A stretch of DNA of 41,539 nt from Actinomadura sp. BRA 177 (GTDB lineage Bacteria > Actinomycetota > Actinomycetes > Streptosporangiales > Streptosporangiaceae). A program made the translations under genes and the position numbers. The stretch spans positions 1 to 41,539 of the forward strand of contig NZ_JABXFD010000563.1 in NCBI RefSeq assembly GCF_013372625.1. The letters are read 5' to 3'. The notes beneath the pieces were generated by a model, which did no database searches, was not told where the DNA came from, and saw nothing but the letters and a program-made list of their open reading frames with translations. Shown here in pieces: positions 7,626 to 16,818 of this stretch; the first letter of the stretch is position 1; each line of letters opens with the position of its first letter.

Positions 7626-8300
7626 CTAGGCCAACGAGGGGAGCCGGGACGCGACCTCGGCGGTGCGGGGGCCGGTGCCGAGGGCGAGGGCGGTGCGGAG
7701 GTCGTCCGGGGTGTCGACGTCGCGGCGGACGCTGTCGGTGCCCGGGAGGAGGATCTCCGCGGCGCCGCGGGAGCGGTGCGCCGCGCGGGAGCCCCCGCCG
7801 AACGCCGGGGCGAACGGGACGCCCGGACGGGCCGTGTACAGCGTCGTGCCGACGCCCGCCGCGTCCGGGACGCGCCTCCGGCACGGCGGCCGCGGCGCCG
7901 AGGCGCGGGCGAGGTCGTCCGGCCGCAGAGCGGGCAGGTCTGCCGAGAGGGCGCCGACGCCCCCGTCCGGGGACAGCTCGCGGCCCCGGCCGGCGCCGTA
8001 CACCAGCGCCGGGTTCAGGCCGGCGTCCGGCACGTCGGGCACCACGCGGGCGCCGAGGGCGGCGAGGTCGGCCGCCGGAAGGGGATCGTCGGTGACAACG
8101 ATCACGTCGCGGACCCGGTCGCAGCGCAGCGCCGCCGCGACCGTGTCGGCCGCCACGGCGAGCGCGAGCGCCTCCCGGTGCGGGCCCGCGGCCCCGGCCA
8201 TGCGGGTCTTGGCCCTGGCCAGGACCTTGACGGGAACGACGAGCGACCAGTGGAGATGAGGCGCGCCGTGCGCCGCGGAGGACCCTGCTGCTGTAGACAT
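7626..8300 (-). CDS. cofC: 2-phospho-L-lactate (or phosphoenolpyruvate) guanylyltransferase
   Basis: A 224-residue nucleotidyltransferase of coenzyme F420 synthesis that joins GTP to the phospholactate or PEP acceptor. Family motifs seen are WSLVVPVKVLARAKTRM at the N-terminus, VIVVTDD, GLNPAL, SADLPALRPDDL (metal-binding aspartate), GVGTTLYTARPG and FGGGSRAAH. Residues after DDLARA read SAPRPPCRRR before rejoining at VPDAAG. The adjacent frame over the same bases reads LGAAAAVPEA, which fits the family better, so two compensating single-base changes (natural or sequencing error) are likely around 7871-7905. The gene is divergent from plsC. Confidence 0.9.
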   Translation of the reverse strand: MSTAAGSSAAHGAPHLHWSLVVPVKVLARAKTRMAGAAGPHREALALAVAADTVAAALRCDRVRDVIVVTDDPLPAADLAALGARVVPDVPDAGLNPALVYGAGRGRELSPDGGVGALSADLPALRPDDLARASAPRPPCRRRVPDAAGVGTTLYTARPGVPFAPAFGGGSRAAHRSRGAAEILLPGTDSVRRDVDTPDDLRTALALGTGPRTAEVASRLPSLA

Positions 8301-8350
8301 GGCAACTCGACACTATGCGCACGCAACCGCGACACTTGAGGACACCCCAT

Positions 8351-8369
8351 GTTCATCCGGGGGATGAAC
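8351..8369. promoter_or_regulatory. Perfect inverted repeat in the cofC-plsC divergent gap
   Basis: GTTCATCC (8351-8358), spacer GGG, GGATGAAC (8362-8369). It sits 32 nt upstream of the plsC start. It could be an operator or a hairpin in the plsC leader; the sequence alone does not decide. Confidence 0.45.
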
Positions 8370-8401
8370 CGAGGAGGGGACGGAATGAGGAGGGGACGGG
8401 C

Positions 8402-9268
8402 ATGAGCCACGGGTACTCGCCGGGCTGGCGGAAGCTCACGATCGTCATCCTGCGCCCGCTGCTGTTCGGGCTCCTGAAACGGGACTGGCGGGGCCGGGGC
8501 AACGTACCCGGGAAGGGCGGCGTCATCATCGCCGCCAACCACATCTCCGAGTCCGACCCCCTCGCGCTCGCCCATTTCGTCTACGAGTCGGGCCGCTACC
8601 CCGTCTACCTGGCCAAGTCCACGCTGTTCGACGTGCGGTTCATCCGCGCCGTGCTGCGCGGCACCGGCCAGATCCCCGTGTACCGCGACCGCGCGGACGC
8701 GGCGCAGGCCCTGGAGGCCGCGGAGAAGGCGCTGGTGGACGGCGAATGCCTGATGTTCTACCCGGAGGGCAGCTGCACCCGTGACCCCGAGCTGTGGCCC
8801 ATGACCGGCCAGACCGGCGTCGCCCGGATGGCGCTGAAGACGGGCGCGAAGGTCGTCCCCGTGGCGAGCTGGGGCGCGCACGAGCTGATGCCGTACAAGA
8901 AGGGCGTCGAGCAGAAGGGCCTCGCGGGGAGCCTGAAGAAGGGCTTCCACCCGCTGCCCCGCAAGACGATGCAGGTGATCGCCGGCCCGCCCGTGGACCT
9001 GGCCGGGTACGCGGGGCTGCCGCTCAGCCGGGAGACGCTGCGGTCCGCGACCGACGACATCATGACGGCGATCGCCGATCTGCTCGGCGAGCTGCGCGGC
9101 GAGGACCCGCCCGCCGAGCGCTACGACCACCACCGGGTGCTGGAGGAGCGCCGCGCGGCCGCCGCGCTGAAGGCGGCGGTGCCGGAGCCGGCGCCGCCGT
9201 CCGGCCCGGAGGCCGGGCCCGGACCGGAGTCCGGGTCCGCCGCCGAGCGGAAGGCGGCCGACTCGTGA
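8402..9268 (+). CDS. Lysophospholipid acyltransferase (PlsC family)
   Basis: A 288-residue 1-acyl-glycerol-3-phosphate-type acyltransferase making phosphatidic acid at the membrane. The catalytic HX4D motif is ANHISESD (about residue 45); the acceptor-binding block is FYPEGSCTRDPELWPM. The last 40 residues or so are an Ala/Pro/Gly-rich tail. I chose ATG 8402 (MSHGYSPGW) because GAGGAGGGGAC precedes it; the frame is open further upstream. The stop overlaps the gpsA GTG (GTGA), coupling two glycerolipid steps: GpsA makes glycerol-3-phosphate and PlsC-type enzymes acylate the derived lipid. It is divergent from cofC. Confidence 0.9.
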   Translation: MSHGYSPGWRKLTIVILRPLLFGLLKRDWRGRGNVPGKGGVIIAANHISESDPLALAHFVYESGRYPVYLAKSTLFDVRFIRAVLRGTGQIPVYRDRADAAQALEAAEKALVDGECLMFYPEGSCTRDPELWPMTGQTGVARMALKTGAKVVPVASWGAHELMPYKKGVEQKGLAGSLKKGFHPLPRKTMQVIAGPPVDLAGYAGLPLSRETLRSATDDIMTAIADLLGELRGEDPPAERYDHHRVLEERRAAAALKAAVPEPAPPSGPEAGPGPESGSAAERKAADS

Positions 9269-10275
9269 CCTTCCGTACCGCGGTGATGGGCGCCGGATCC
9301 TGGGGGACGACGTTCACCAAGCTGCTGCACGACGCCGGCGGGGAGGTCGTCCTGTGGGGCCGCCGCCCCGAGGTCGTCGAGGCGGTCAACGAGCGGCACG
9401 AGAACCCCGACTACCTGCCCGGCGTGACGCTGCCGGAGGGCGTCCGCGCGACGCTGGACCCGGCGGAGGCGCTGAAGGGCGCCGACTTCGTCGCTCTGGC
9501 CGTCCCCGCCCAGACCCTGCGGCAGAACCTGCGCGGCTGGCTGCCGCACCTGCCGCCGGACGCGGTGCTGGTCAGCCTGATGAAGGGCGTCGAGATCGGC
9601 ACGTCGCTGCGGATGTCGGAGGTGGTCTGCGAGGTCGCCGGCATCGCGCGGGAGCGCGTCGGCGTGTTCTGCGGGCCCAACCTCGCCCGGGAGATCGCCA
9701 GCGGGGAGCCCGGCGCGGCGGTCGCCGCCTGCGTGGACGAGTCCGTCGCGCAGCGCCTGCAGGCTGCGACGATGACCCCGTACTTCCGCGTCTACACCTC
9801 CACCGACATGGTCGGCTGCGAGCTGGGCGGCGCGGTGAAGAACATCGTCGCGCTGTGCGTCGGCATGTCGGTCGGGCTCGGGTTCGGCGCCAGCACCCAG
9901 GCGCTGCTGATCACCCGCGGGCTCGCCGAGATCACCCGGCTGGGCGCCGCGCTCGGCGCCGACGAGCACACCTTCGCCGGCCTCGCCGGGATGGGCGACC
10001 TCGTCGGGACGTGCATCTCGCCGCTGTCGCGCAACCGGACGTTCGGCGAGAACCTCGGCCGCGGCATGACCCTGGAGGAGGTCATCGCCGTCACCAGGCA
10101 GACGGCCGAGGGCGTCAAGTCGTCCGAGGCGGTGCTGGAGCTCGCCCGCAAGCACGGCGTGGAGATGCCGATCACCGAGGCGGTCACCGCCGTCCTGCAC
10201 CACGGCATGCCGATCAAGGAGGCGGCCGTCTCGCTGATCTCGCGCTCCCCGAAGCCCGAGCGGTACGGGGTGTGA
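9265..10275 (+). CDS. gpsA: NAD(P)H-dependent glycerol-3-phosphate dehydrogenase
   Basis: A 336-residue enzyme reducing dihydroxyacetone phosphate to sn-glycerol-3-phosphate for phospholipid synthesis. It has the Rossmann motif MGAGSWGTTF at residues 8-17, the conserved GPNLAREIASGEPGAAVAA, GGAVKNIVALCVGMSVGLGFG (catalytic lysine) and GLAGMGDLVGTCISPLSRNRTFG. The start is GTG 9265, overlapping the plsC stop by 4 nt. Length is typical of the family. ddl follows after 63 nt. Confidence 0.96.
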   Translation: MTFRTAVMGAGSWGTTFTKLLHDAGGEVVLWGRRPEVVEAVNERHENPDYLPGVTLPEGVRATLDPAEALKGADFVALAVPAQTLRQNLRGWLPHLPPDAVLVSLMKGVEIGTSLRMSEVVCEVAGIARERVGVFCGPNLAREIASGEPGAAVAACVDESVAQRLQAATMTPYFRVYTSTDMVGCELGGAVKNIVALCVGMSVGLGFGASTQALLITRGLAEITRLGAALGADEHTFAGLAGMGDLVGTCISPLSRNRTFGENLGRGMTLEEVIAVTRQTAEGVKSSEAVLELARKHGVEMPITEAVTAVLHHGMPIKEAAVSLISRSPKPERYGV

Positions 10276-10338
10276 TGCGGGGCCGCGCCCGGTCCGCTCG
10301 TGGCCCGCGCGGGCTGATCACCGGTAGGGTCGGACGTC

Positions 10339-11460
10339 ATGTCCCAGGTTTCTAAGATCCGCGTGGCCGTGGTCTTCGGCGGGCGCAGCTCCGAGCACGC
10401 GATCTCCTGCGTCACCGCCGGCGCCGTCATGGCCGCGATCGACCGGGACCGGTACGAGGTGGTGCCGATCGGCATCGCCCGCGACGGGCGCTGGGTGCTG
10501 CCGCCCGGCGACCTGCGGCTCGCCATCGAGGGCGGCCGGCTGCCCGAGGTGACCGGCGCCGGCAGCGTCCTGGCACTGCCGTTCGACCCCGACAGCCGCG
10601 GGCTGATGGTCGTCCAGCCGGGGGAGATCCCGGAGACGCTCGCGGAGGTCGACGTCGTCCTGCCGCTGCTGCACGGCCCCTACGGCGAGGACGGCACCAT
10701 CCAGGGCATGCTCGACCTGGCGGGCGTCCGCTACGTCGGCGCCGGGGTGCTGGCCAGCGCCGTCGGCATGGACAAGGGCTACATGAAGCTCGTCTGGCAG
10801 GCGCGCGGCCTGCCCGTCGGCCCCTACGTCCTGGTCGGCGACCGGGAGTGGCGGCGCGAGCGCAAGCGCAAGATCGACGAGATCAAGGAGCTGGGCCTCG
10901 CGGACGGCACCGCGGTGTTCGTCAAGCCGGCCCGCGCCGGGTCGAGCATGGGCATCACCCGCGTCACCGACGAGGCCGGCCTGGAGGCGGCGGTCGACGC
11001 GGCCCGCGAGCACGACCCGAAGGTGGTCGTGGAGGCCGCGATCGAGGGCCGCGAGATCGAGTGCGGCGTCCTGCAGGGCGAGGACGACGGCCCGGCCGAG
11101 GCCAGCCTGCCCGCCGAGGTGCTGACGTCGGGCGAGCACGACTTCTACGACTTCGAGACCAAGTACCTCGACGGCGCCACCCGGATGGAGATCCCGCCGG
11201 ACCTGCCGGCCGACGCGATCGAGGAGGTCCGCCGCGTCGCCGTGCAGGCGTTCGAGGCGCTGGACTGCGAGGGCCTCGCCCGTGTCGACTTCTTCCACAC
11301 GCCCGACGGCCGCTGGATCCTCAACGAGATCAACACCATGCCGGGCTTCACCCCGGCGTCGGCGTTCCCGCAGATGTGGGCGGCGACCGGGCTGCCCTAC
11401 CCGGCGCTCGTCGACCGGCTCATCCAGACGGCCCTGAAGCGCTCGACCGGCCTGCGCTAG
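10339..11460 (+). CDS. ddl: D-alanine--D-alanine ligase
   Basis: A 373-residue ATP-grasp ligase producing the D-Ala-D-Ala dipeptide of peptidoglycan. It has VVFGGRSSEHAISCVTAGAV at the N-terminus, LLHGPYGEDGTIQGML, FVKPARAGSSMGITRV, CGVLQ, YDFETKYLDG and the metal/substrate motif VDFFHTPDGRWILNEINTMPGFT. These are the features of the DdlA/B family including the long Ddl form. The 63-nt gap after gpsA contains TTGACC-free GC-rich DNA without a clear terminator, so co-transcription with plsC-gpsA is plausible. Insertion DNA begins downstream. Confidence 0.96.
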   Translation: MSQVSKIRVAVVFGGRSSEHAISCVTAGAVMAAIDRDRYEVVPIGIARDGRWVLPPGDLRLAIEGGRLPEVTGAGSVLALPFDPDSRGLMVVQPGEIPETLAEVDVVLPLLHGPYGEDGTIQGMLDLAGVRYVGAGVLASAVGMDKGYMKLVWQARGLPVGPYVLVGDREWRRERKRKIDEIKELGLADGTAVFVKPARAGSSMGITRVTDEAGLEAAVDAAREHDPKVVVEAAIEGREIECGVLQGEDDGPAEASLPAEVLTSGEHDFYDFETKYLDGATRMEIPPDLPADAIEEVRRVAVQAFEALDCEGLARVDFFHTPDGRWILNEINTMPGFTPASAFPQMWAATGLPYPALVDRLIQTALKRSTGLR

Positions 11461-11786
11461 CCGAACGGCAGCCAGTCGCCGTCTTTGAAAGTGGCCGCGT
11501 CGGATTCCTGTGCGTGTTGTCGGAGAGCGCCTGAGGTGCGCCGCTAACGATCACTGAACGGACGGTGGCGTTGCCTGGGCCCGGATGCCGGAGGCTCCGC
11601 CCTTGGCGATAGCAGCGGCGGCGACCTTCGGGCGAGCGCCTTCTGCGGTCCGGTGCCCGGCCGTGGCGACGACAGGACGGTGAGGCCGAACTCCGGGCGT
11701 GCAGGGAGGCGTGCGGGTCGAGTCCGCCTGCATGGTGGCCATGGGCAGCGTGTAGGTCTCGATCCCGCAAGCCCGCCGGTAGACAT
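11461..11786. other. 326-nt stretch without a convincing gene between ddl and the TnpB element
   Basis: Short frames on the minus strand (for example 11551-11742, 63 codons) show no recognisable domain, no good ribosome site and biased composition. The left end of the IS605-type element probably lies somewhere here, but I cannot place it. No hairpin with the strength of the other terminators is seen directly after ddl. Confidence 0.4.
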
Positions 11787-11939
11787 CTACACATCTCGGG
11801 CCGGGCGATGCTCGCTACCCCCGACCTCGCGTCGCACGAGTGAGACGAGCCAGGAGTTTAGGGATCGGTCGTCAGCAGCGGCGGCGCTCTTGGCTCGTTC
11901 GAAGAGGTCGTCGGGGAGCCGGAGGTTGAACTTGGTCAT
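11787..11939 (-). CDS. Ribbon-helix-helix (Arc/CopG/HicB-type) small protein, divergent to tnpB
   Basis: A 50-residue protein, MTKFNLRLPDDLFERAKSAA followed by AADDRSLNSWLVSLVRREVGG. This is the ribbon-helix-helix DNA-binding fold: the strand FNLRLPDDL, helix 1 DLFERAKSAAAADD, the turn RSLNS and helix 2 WLVSLVRREV. Such proteins act as dimeric repressors, often as antitoxins. The start at 11939 is only 28 nt from the divergent tnpB ATG, so each promoter must overlap the other gene or the shared gap. No toxin gene is adjacent; the partner on the other side is TnpB. Control of tnpB or omega-RNA is the simplest guess and is not demonstrated. Confidence 0.75.
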   Translation of the reverse strand: MTKFNLRLPDDLFERAKSAAAADDRSLNSWLVSLVRREVGGSEHRPARDV

Positions 11940-11967
11940 CCACCGAGTATGGCCCTGGAATGGGGCC

Positions 11968-13254
11968 ATGTCACGTTTCCGCATGTATCCGACGGCTGAG
12001 CAGGAGCAGCAGATGCTGCTGCACTGCGCGCACGCCCGGTACGTTTGGAACTTGGCCGTCGAGCAGCACTCCAACTGGAAGCCCGGCCGCAAAGCCGCGC
12101 CGACCTTCGCCGGGCAGTGCCGCCAACTCACCGAGGCGCGCGCGGAAAGCGAGTGGCTACGTGAGGGAAACGTCACTGTTCAGCAGCAAGCGCTGAAGGA
12201 CTTCGCCAAAGCCAAGGCCGCAATCTTCACCTCCGGGTTCGGTGAGCCGACTTGGCGCAAGAAGTTCGTACACGAGGGCTTTCGCGTGATTGGCACCGAT
12301 CGTGTGCCGGCCCGTCGGCCGGACGGTGGCCCGCTGCTGAACGCTAAGGGCAAGCAGGTGATGAACCGTAGGGTGATTGTGAGCAAGCTCAACCGCCGCT
12401 GGGCTCAGGTGAAGATTCCCGGCTGTGGTTGGGTGCGGTTTCGTCTTACCCGCCGAGAGTTGCCCGTCGCGAAGACCTTCCGCGTCACCTTGAAGAACGG
12501 TCAGTGGCACGTCGCTTTTGCGGTGATGCCCACACCGATCCCGGCGCCAGGAACCAGCGAGGTCGTCGGCGTCGACCGGGGCGTGAGGATCACCGCTGCG
12601 CTGTCGGATGGGCGGAAACTGAACTGTCCGGGGTCCACCCTGAGGGAACGAGCCCGGATCCGCAAGTATCAGCGGCGAGCGGCACGGGCGCCGAAGGGCA
12701 GCCCGGCAAAAGCAGCCGGGCACGCAAGGGCCGCGAAGCTAAAGGTGCGTGAGGTAAACCGGCGCAAGGACTGGTGCGAAAAGACATCAACGATGCTCGC
12801 CAGGTCATATGACCTGATCCGGTTCGAGAAGTTGAACATCATCACCATGACCGCATCTGCCAAAGGAACGGTCGAACAGCCTGGTCAGAACGTGCGGCAA
12901 AAGGCCGGGTTGAACCGGTCGATCCTCGCCCAAGGCTGGGGCCTGCTCCGGCAGCGCACCGAGCACAAGGCTCCCGGCCGGGTCGAAGACGTCCCGGCCC
13001 GCTACACCTCACTGCGATGCAGCGCCTGCGGATGGATCGAGAAGAACTCGCGCAAGAGCCAAGCCGAGTTCCTCTGCGTATCCTGCGGGTTCAGTTGCAA
13101 CGCGGATGAGAACGCAGCAGTCAATGTCGCGGCAGGACAGGGCGGCGCGAGCCGACCCGTGCGTCGAGCACGTGCCGGAGGGATGACACCGCGTGATCAG
13201 CGGTCGAGCGTCCGTGAACCGCAACCCGCTCGGGTTGGAATCTCCTTCGTCTAG
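11968..13254 (+). CDS. tnpB: RNA-guided endonuclease TnpB, apparently intact
   Basis: A 428-residue IS200/IS605-type TnpB, the compact ancestor of Cas12. The RuvC active site is complete: Asp203 (VVGVDRGVRITAALSDG), Glu287 (LIRFEKLNI) and Asp380 (CNADENAAVNVAAGQ). The C4 zinc finger is Cys351, Cys354, Cys370, Cys373 (CSAC...CVSC). The N-terminus MSRFRMYPTAEQEQQMLLHCAHARYVWN is the usual TnpB start. No tnpA transposase lies in the window. GC content and codon use are visibly lower than in the flanks, as expected for acquired DNA. The 3' end of the gene overlaps the omega-RNA scaffold. Confidence 0.95.
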   Translation: MSRFRMYPTAEQEQQMLLHCAHARYVWNLAVEQHSNWKPGRKAAPTFAGQCRQLTEARAESEWLREGNVTVQQQALKDFAKAKAAIFTSGFGEPTWRKKFVHEGFRVIGTDRVPARRPDGGPLLNAKGKQVMNRRVIVSKLNRRWAQVKIPGCGWVRFRLTRRELPVAKTFRVTLKNGQWHVAFAVMPTPIPAPGTSEVVGVDRGVRITAALSDGRKLNCPGSTLRERARIRKYQRRAARAPKGSPAKAAGHARAAKLKVREVNRRKDWCEKTSTMLARSYDLIRFEKLNIITMTASAKGTVEQPGQNVRQKAGLNRSILAQGWGLLRQRTEHKAPGRVEDVPARYTSLRCSACGWIEKNSRKSQAEFLCVSCGFSCNADENAAVNVAAGQGGASRPVRRARAGGMTPRDQRSSVREPQPARVGISFV

Positions 13255-13270
13255 GGGGAGAGGATGTCAA
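13190..13270 (+). ncRNA. Omega-RNA (reRNA) 3' scaffold of the TnpB element; guide from about 13271
   Basis: Two stems are readable: CAACCC-GCTC-GGGTTG (13222-13237), and TCTCC (13241-13245) with GGAGA (13257-13261), followed by GGATGTCAA ending at 13270. The layout 'GAATCTCC...GGGGAGAGGATGTCAA' is the conserved right end of IS605-type tnpB elements, which forms the TnpB omega-RNA 3' end. The tnpB stop codon (13252-13254) lies in the loop of the second stem. By analogy the guide would begin at 13271 (GCATGGACGTTG...). The 5' boundary of the RNA is not determined; 13190 is approximate. Confidence 0.7.
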
Positions 13271-13308
13271 GCATGGACGTTGGACGCTCGCACCGGCCGC
13301 GCGGTTGC

Positions 13309-13680
13309 CTATTCGTCCTTCTTTTGCCGCTTTTCGTGCTTGGCGATCAGTGTGTCGATCTGGACGCTGAGCCGGGAGCCGAGCGGCCAGCCGATGTAGT
13401 GGGTCAGGAAGATGCCGATCTCGCGCAGCTCGTCCGGCGACACCTCCCCGTTGGCCAGCGCCGCCGAGATCTGGATGTCGAGGACGTCGTTGAGCCCCTG
13501 ACCGGCGAGCATGCCGATGAGCAGCAGGCGCCGGTCGCGGAGGGTGAGGCCGGGTCGTGTCCAGATGTCGCCGAAGAGATGGTCAACGGTGATACCGAAG
13601 AACTCGCCCGGCGCGTCCCCGATCTCCCAGCCGTAGACCTGCCGCATCATCTCCAGCCCGCGCTCGCGGCGTTCATCCAT
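13309..13680 (-). CDS. Carboxymuconolactone decarboxylase (CMD) family protein
   Basis: A 123-residue all-helical CMD/AhpD-like protein: MDERRERGLEMMRQVYGWEIGDAPGEFFGITVDHLFGDIWTRPGLTLRDRRLLLIGMLAGQG..., including the family core GDIWTRPGLTLRDRRLLLI and ALANGEVSPDELREI. It lacks the CxxC pair of AhpD peroxidases, so it is of the decarboxylase or unknown subclass. It corresponds by order to M. tuberculosis Rv0771. It is the last gene of the minus-strand operon and overlaps the upstream dehydrogenase by 8 nt. The TnpB element ends about 38 nt from its stop codon. Confidence 0.88.
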   Translation of the reverse strand: MDERRERGLEMMRQVYGWEIGDAPGEFFGITVDHLFGDIWTRPGLTLRDRRLLLIGMLAGQGLNDVLDIQISAALANGEVSPDELREIGIFLTHYIGWPLGSRLSVQIDTLIAKHEKRQKKDE

Positions 13681-14512
13681 CGGTGTCTCCAGGAAGTCCG
13701 AGGCCGGGGCCGAAGCGGTCGCGGGCGATGCGGGCGAGAGGCACGTCCACGCCCAGTTCGTCCGCCAGTTCCAGGGCGAGGGTCAGGTCCTTCTCGCCGA
13801 GGTCGCGGGTGTGGCACAGGATGTCGTACAGGTCGTCGTCCGGCGGCAGCGGCGCGGTCGTCGGGCGGAGCATGATCGACCCGGCGCCGCCGGTGATCGC
13901 GTCGGTGTGCCGGACGACCCGTCCCAGCTTGCGCAGCGACACCCCCGACGCCTCCGCCAGCCGCTGCGCCTCCGCGGCGGCCGTGAACGAGATGAAGTGC
14001 AGCATGTTGCGGGCCAGCTTCGTGCGGGTGCCGGCGCCGACCGGGCCCATGTGCAGGACGAGCTCCGCCCACGCGCCGAACGGTTCGCGGCAGCGCTCGA
14101 ACGCCTCGTCCGTCCCGCCGACCATCACGGCGAGGTTCCCGGCGCTCGCGCCCATGAACCCGCCGCTGACCGGGGCGTCCACGATCTCGATCTCGTACCG
14201 CCGGGCCCGCGTCGCGAGGTCCTCGGCCGTCCTAGCGCGGATCGTCGAGTGGATCGCGAGGACCGTGCCCGGACGGGCGCTGGCGAGCACCTCGTCGCCG
14301 ACCTCGTTCACCTGGGCGTCGTCCCGCACCATGATCGAGACGAGGTCGGCGTGCGCGGCGACGTCGGCGACGCTCTTCGCCGCCCGCGCGCCCGCCTGCA
14401 CCAGCGGCGCCATCGCCTCGGCACGCGCGTCGTACACGACCAGGCCCTGGCCGGCGAGGTGGCCCGCCATCGGGGCGCCCATCTGGCCGAGCCCGATGAA
14501 CCCGACCGTCAT
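13673..14512 (-). CDS. NAD(P)-dependent beta-hydroxyacid (HIBADH-type) dehydrogenase
   Basis: A 279-residue member of the 3-hydroxyisobutyrate/6-phosphogluconate dehydrogenase family. The N-terminus MTVGFIGLGQMGAPMAGHLAGQGL is the dinucleotide-binding motif; VDAPVSGGFMGASAGNLAVMVGG is the substrate-binding block and GAGTRTKLARNMLHF carries the catalytic lysine. It corresponds by order to Rv0770 of M. tuberculosis. The ATG (14512) overlaps the SDR stop by 4 nt and its end overlaps the CMD gene by 8 nt, a tightly coupled four-gene operon. Substrate unknown; oxidation of a beta-hydroxyacid made by the other enzymes is the likely role. Confidence 0.92.
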   Translation of the reverse strand: MTVGFIGLGQMGAPMAGHLAGQGLVVYDARAEAMAPLVQAGARAAKSVADVAAHADLVSIMVRDDAQVNEVGDEVLASARPGTVLAIHSTIRARTAEDLATRARRYEIEIVDAPVSGGFMGASAGNLAVMVGGTDEAFERCREPFGAWAELVLHMGPVGAGTRTKLARNMLHFISFTAAAEAQRLAEASGVSLRKLGRVVRHTDAITGGAGSIMLRPTTAPLPPDDDLYDILCHTRDLGEKDLTLALELADELGVDVPLARIARDRFGPGLGLPGDTDG

Positions 14513-15239
14513 GCGCGGAACACCTCGCCGCCGTCCACATTGATGATCTGGCCGGTGATCCACGCCGCGTCGTCCGACAGCAGGAACAGGCAGGCGCCGA
14601 CCAGGTCCTCGGGCGAGCCCATGCGCTTCAGCGCCATCTTGTCCTGGACGATCTTCTGCGACATGTTGCCGGGCACGACGTTGCGGTTGGCCTCGGTGTC
14701 GATCGGGCCGGGCGCGATCGCGTTCACGCGGATGTTCATGCTGCCCAACTCGTGCGCGAGCTGCTGCGTGAGCCCGTTGACGCCGACCTTCGCCAGCCCG
14801 TAGAAGCCGGAGTACTGCCACGCCGCCGTGGACGACTGGTTCACGATGGAACCGCCGCCGCGAGCCTGCATGTGGGGGTAGCAGGCGCGCGCGCACAGCA
14901 GCGCACCGTCCATGTTCACGGACATGAACTTCTTGTAGTAGTCCCAGTCGACGGTGAAGAGGAAGTCCAGCTTCATCGTCCCGAAGATGGCGGCGTTGTT
15001 GACGAGATGGTCGATCCCGCCGAACCGTTCCTTCGCGGCCGTCGCCATGGCCTCCACCGACGCGGGGTCGGACACGTCCGTCCGGACGAACAGGCCCTTG
15101 ATGTCGTCGGCGACGCCTTGCCCGCGCTCGTCCACGTCCGCGACGACCACGTGCGCGCCCTCGGCCGCCAGCGCCCGTGCGTACGCCTCGCCGATGCCCT
15201 GCGCGGCCCCGGTGACGACCGCGACCTTTCCCTCGAACC

Positions 15240-15243
<4 letters not shown>
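14509..15243 (-). CDS. Short-chain dehydrogenase/reductase (Rv0769-like)
   Basis: A 244-residue classical SDR with TGAAQGIG (11-18), NNAA (82-85), the serine region IVNQSS (133-138), Tyr148 and Lys152 (YGLAK), and the C-terminal WITGQIINVDGG. It oxidises or reduces an alcohol/ketone with NAD(P)(H). It overlaps both neighbours by 4 nt (ATGA), so it is translated in step with aldehyde dehydrogenase and the HIBADH-like enzyme. Gene order equals Rv0768-Rv0769-Rv0770 of M. tuberculosis. Substrate not determinable from sequence. Confidence 0.93.
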
Positions 15244-16700
<1,457 letters not shown>

Positions 16701-16708
16701 CTGTCCAG

Positions 16709-16737
16709 ACTACAGTTCAGCCCATACCGGTGCGCAA
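16709..16737 (-). promoter_or_regulatory. aldA promoter
   Basis: On the minus strand: TTGCGC (16732-16737), exactly 17 bp, then TGTAGT (16709-16714), then 8 nt to the GTG. The same -35 hexamer and the same two spacings occur at tetR. The -10 overlaps the edge of the operator. Confidence 0.75.
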
Positions 16738-16818
16738 GGGGCACCGGCATCGGGGACCGGTTCGCGGGGGAGTGTGACAGGCTTGTCGCGGCGACCCCCG
16801 AGCTGAGGAGAACGTGCC

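Larger units (their letters stand above)
11787..13270 (+). mobile_element. IS605-type tnpB-only insertion (left end not resolved)
   Basis: The element holds the RHH gene, tnpB and the omega-RNA end, and lies between ddl and the CMD-family gene, inside gene neighbourhoods that are otherwise conserved in actinomycetes. The right end at about 13270 is set by the GGATGTCAA scaffold terminus. The left end is not visible because IS605 elements make no target duplication and have no inverted terminal repeats; it may lie as far left as 11461. Without tnpA it can move only with a transposase supplied elsewhere. Confidence 0.65.

Noticed and set aside
11551..11742. 63-codon minus-strand frame in the gap after ddl
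   Set aside because: It has no recognisable domain and no convincing ribosome site, and the adjacent frames give similar low-complexity products.
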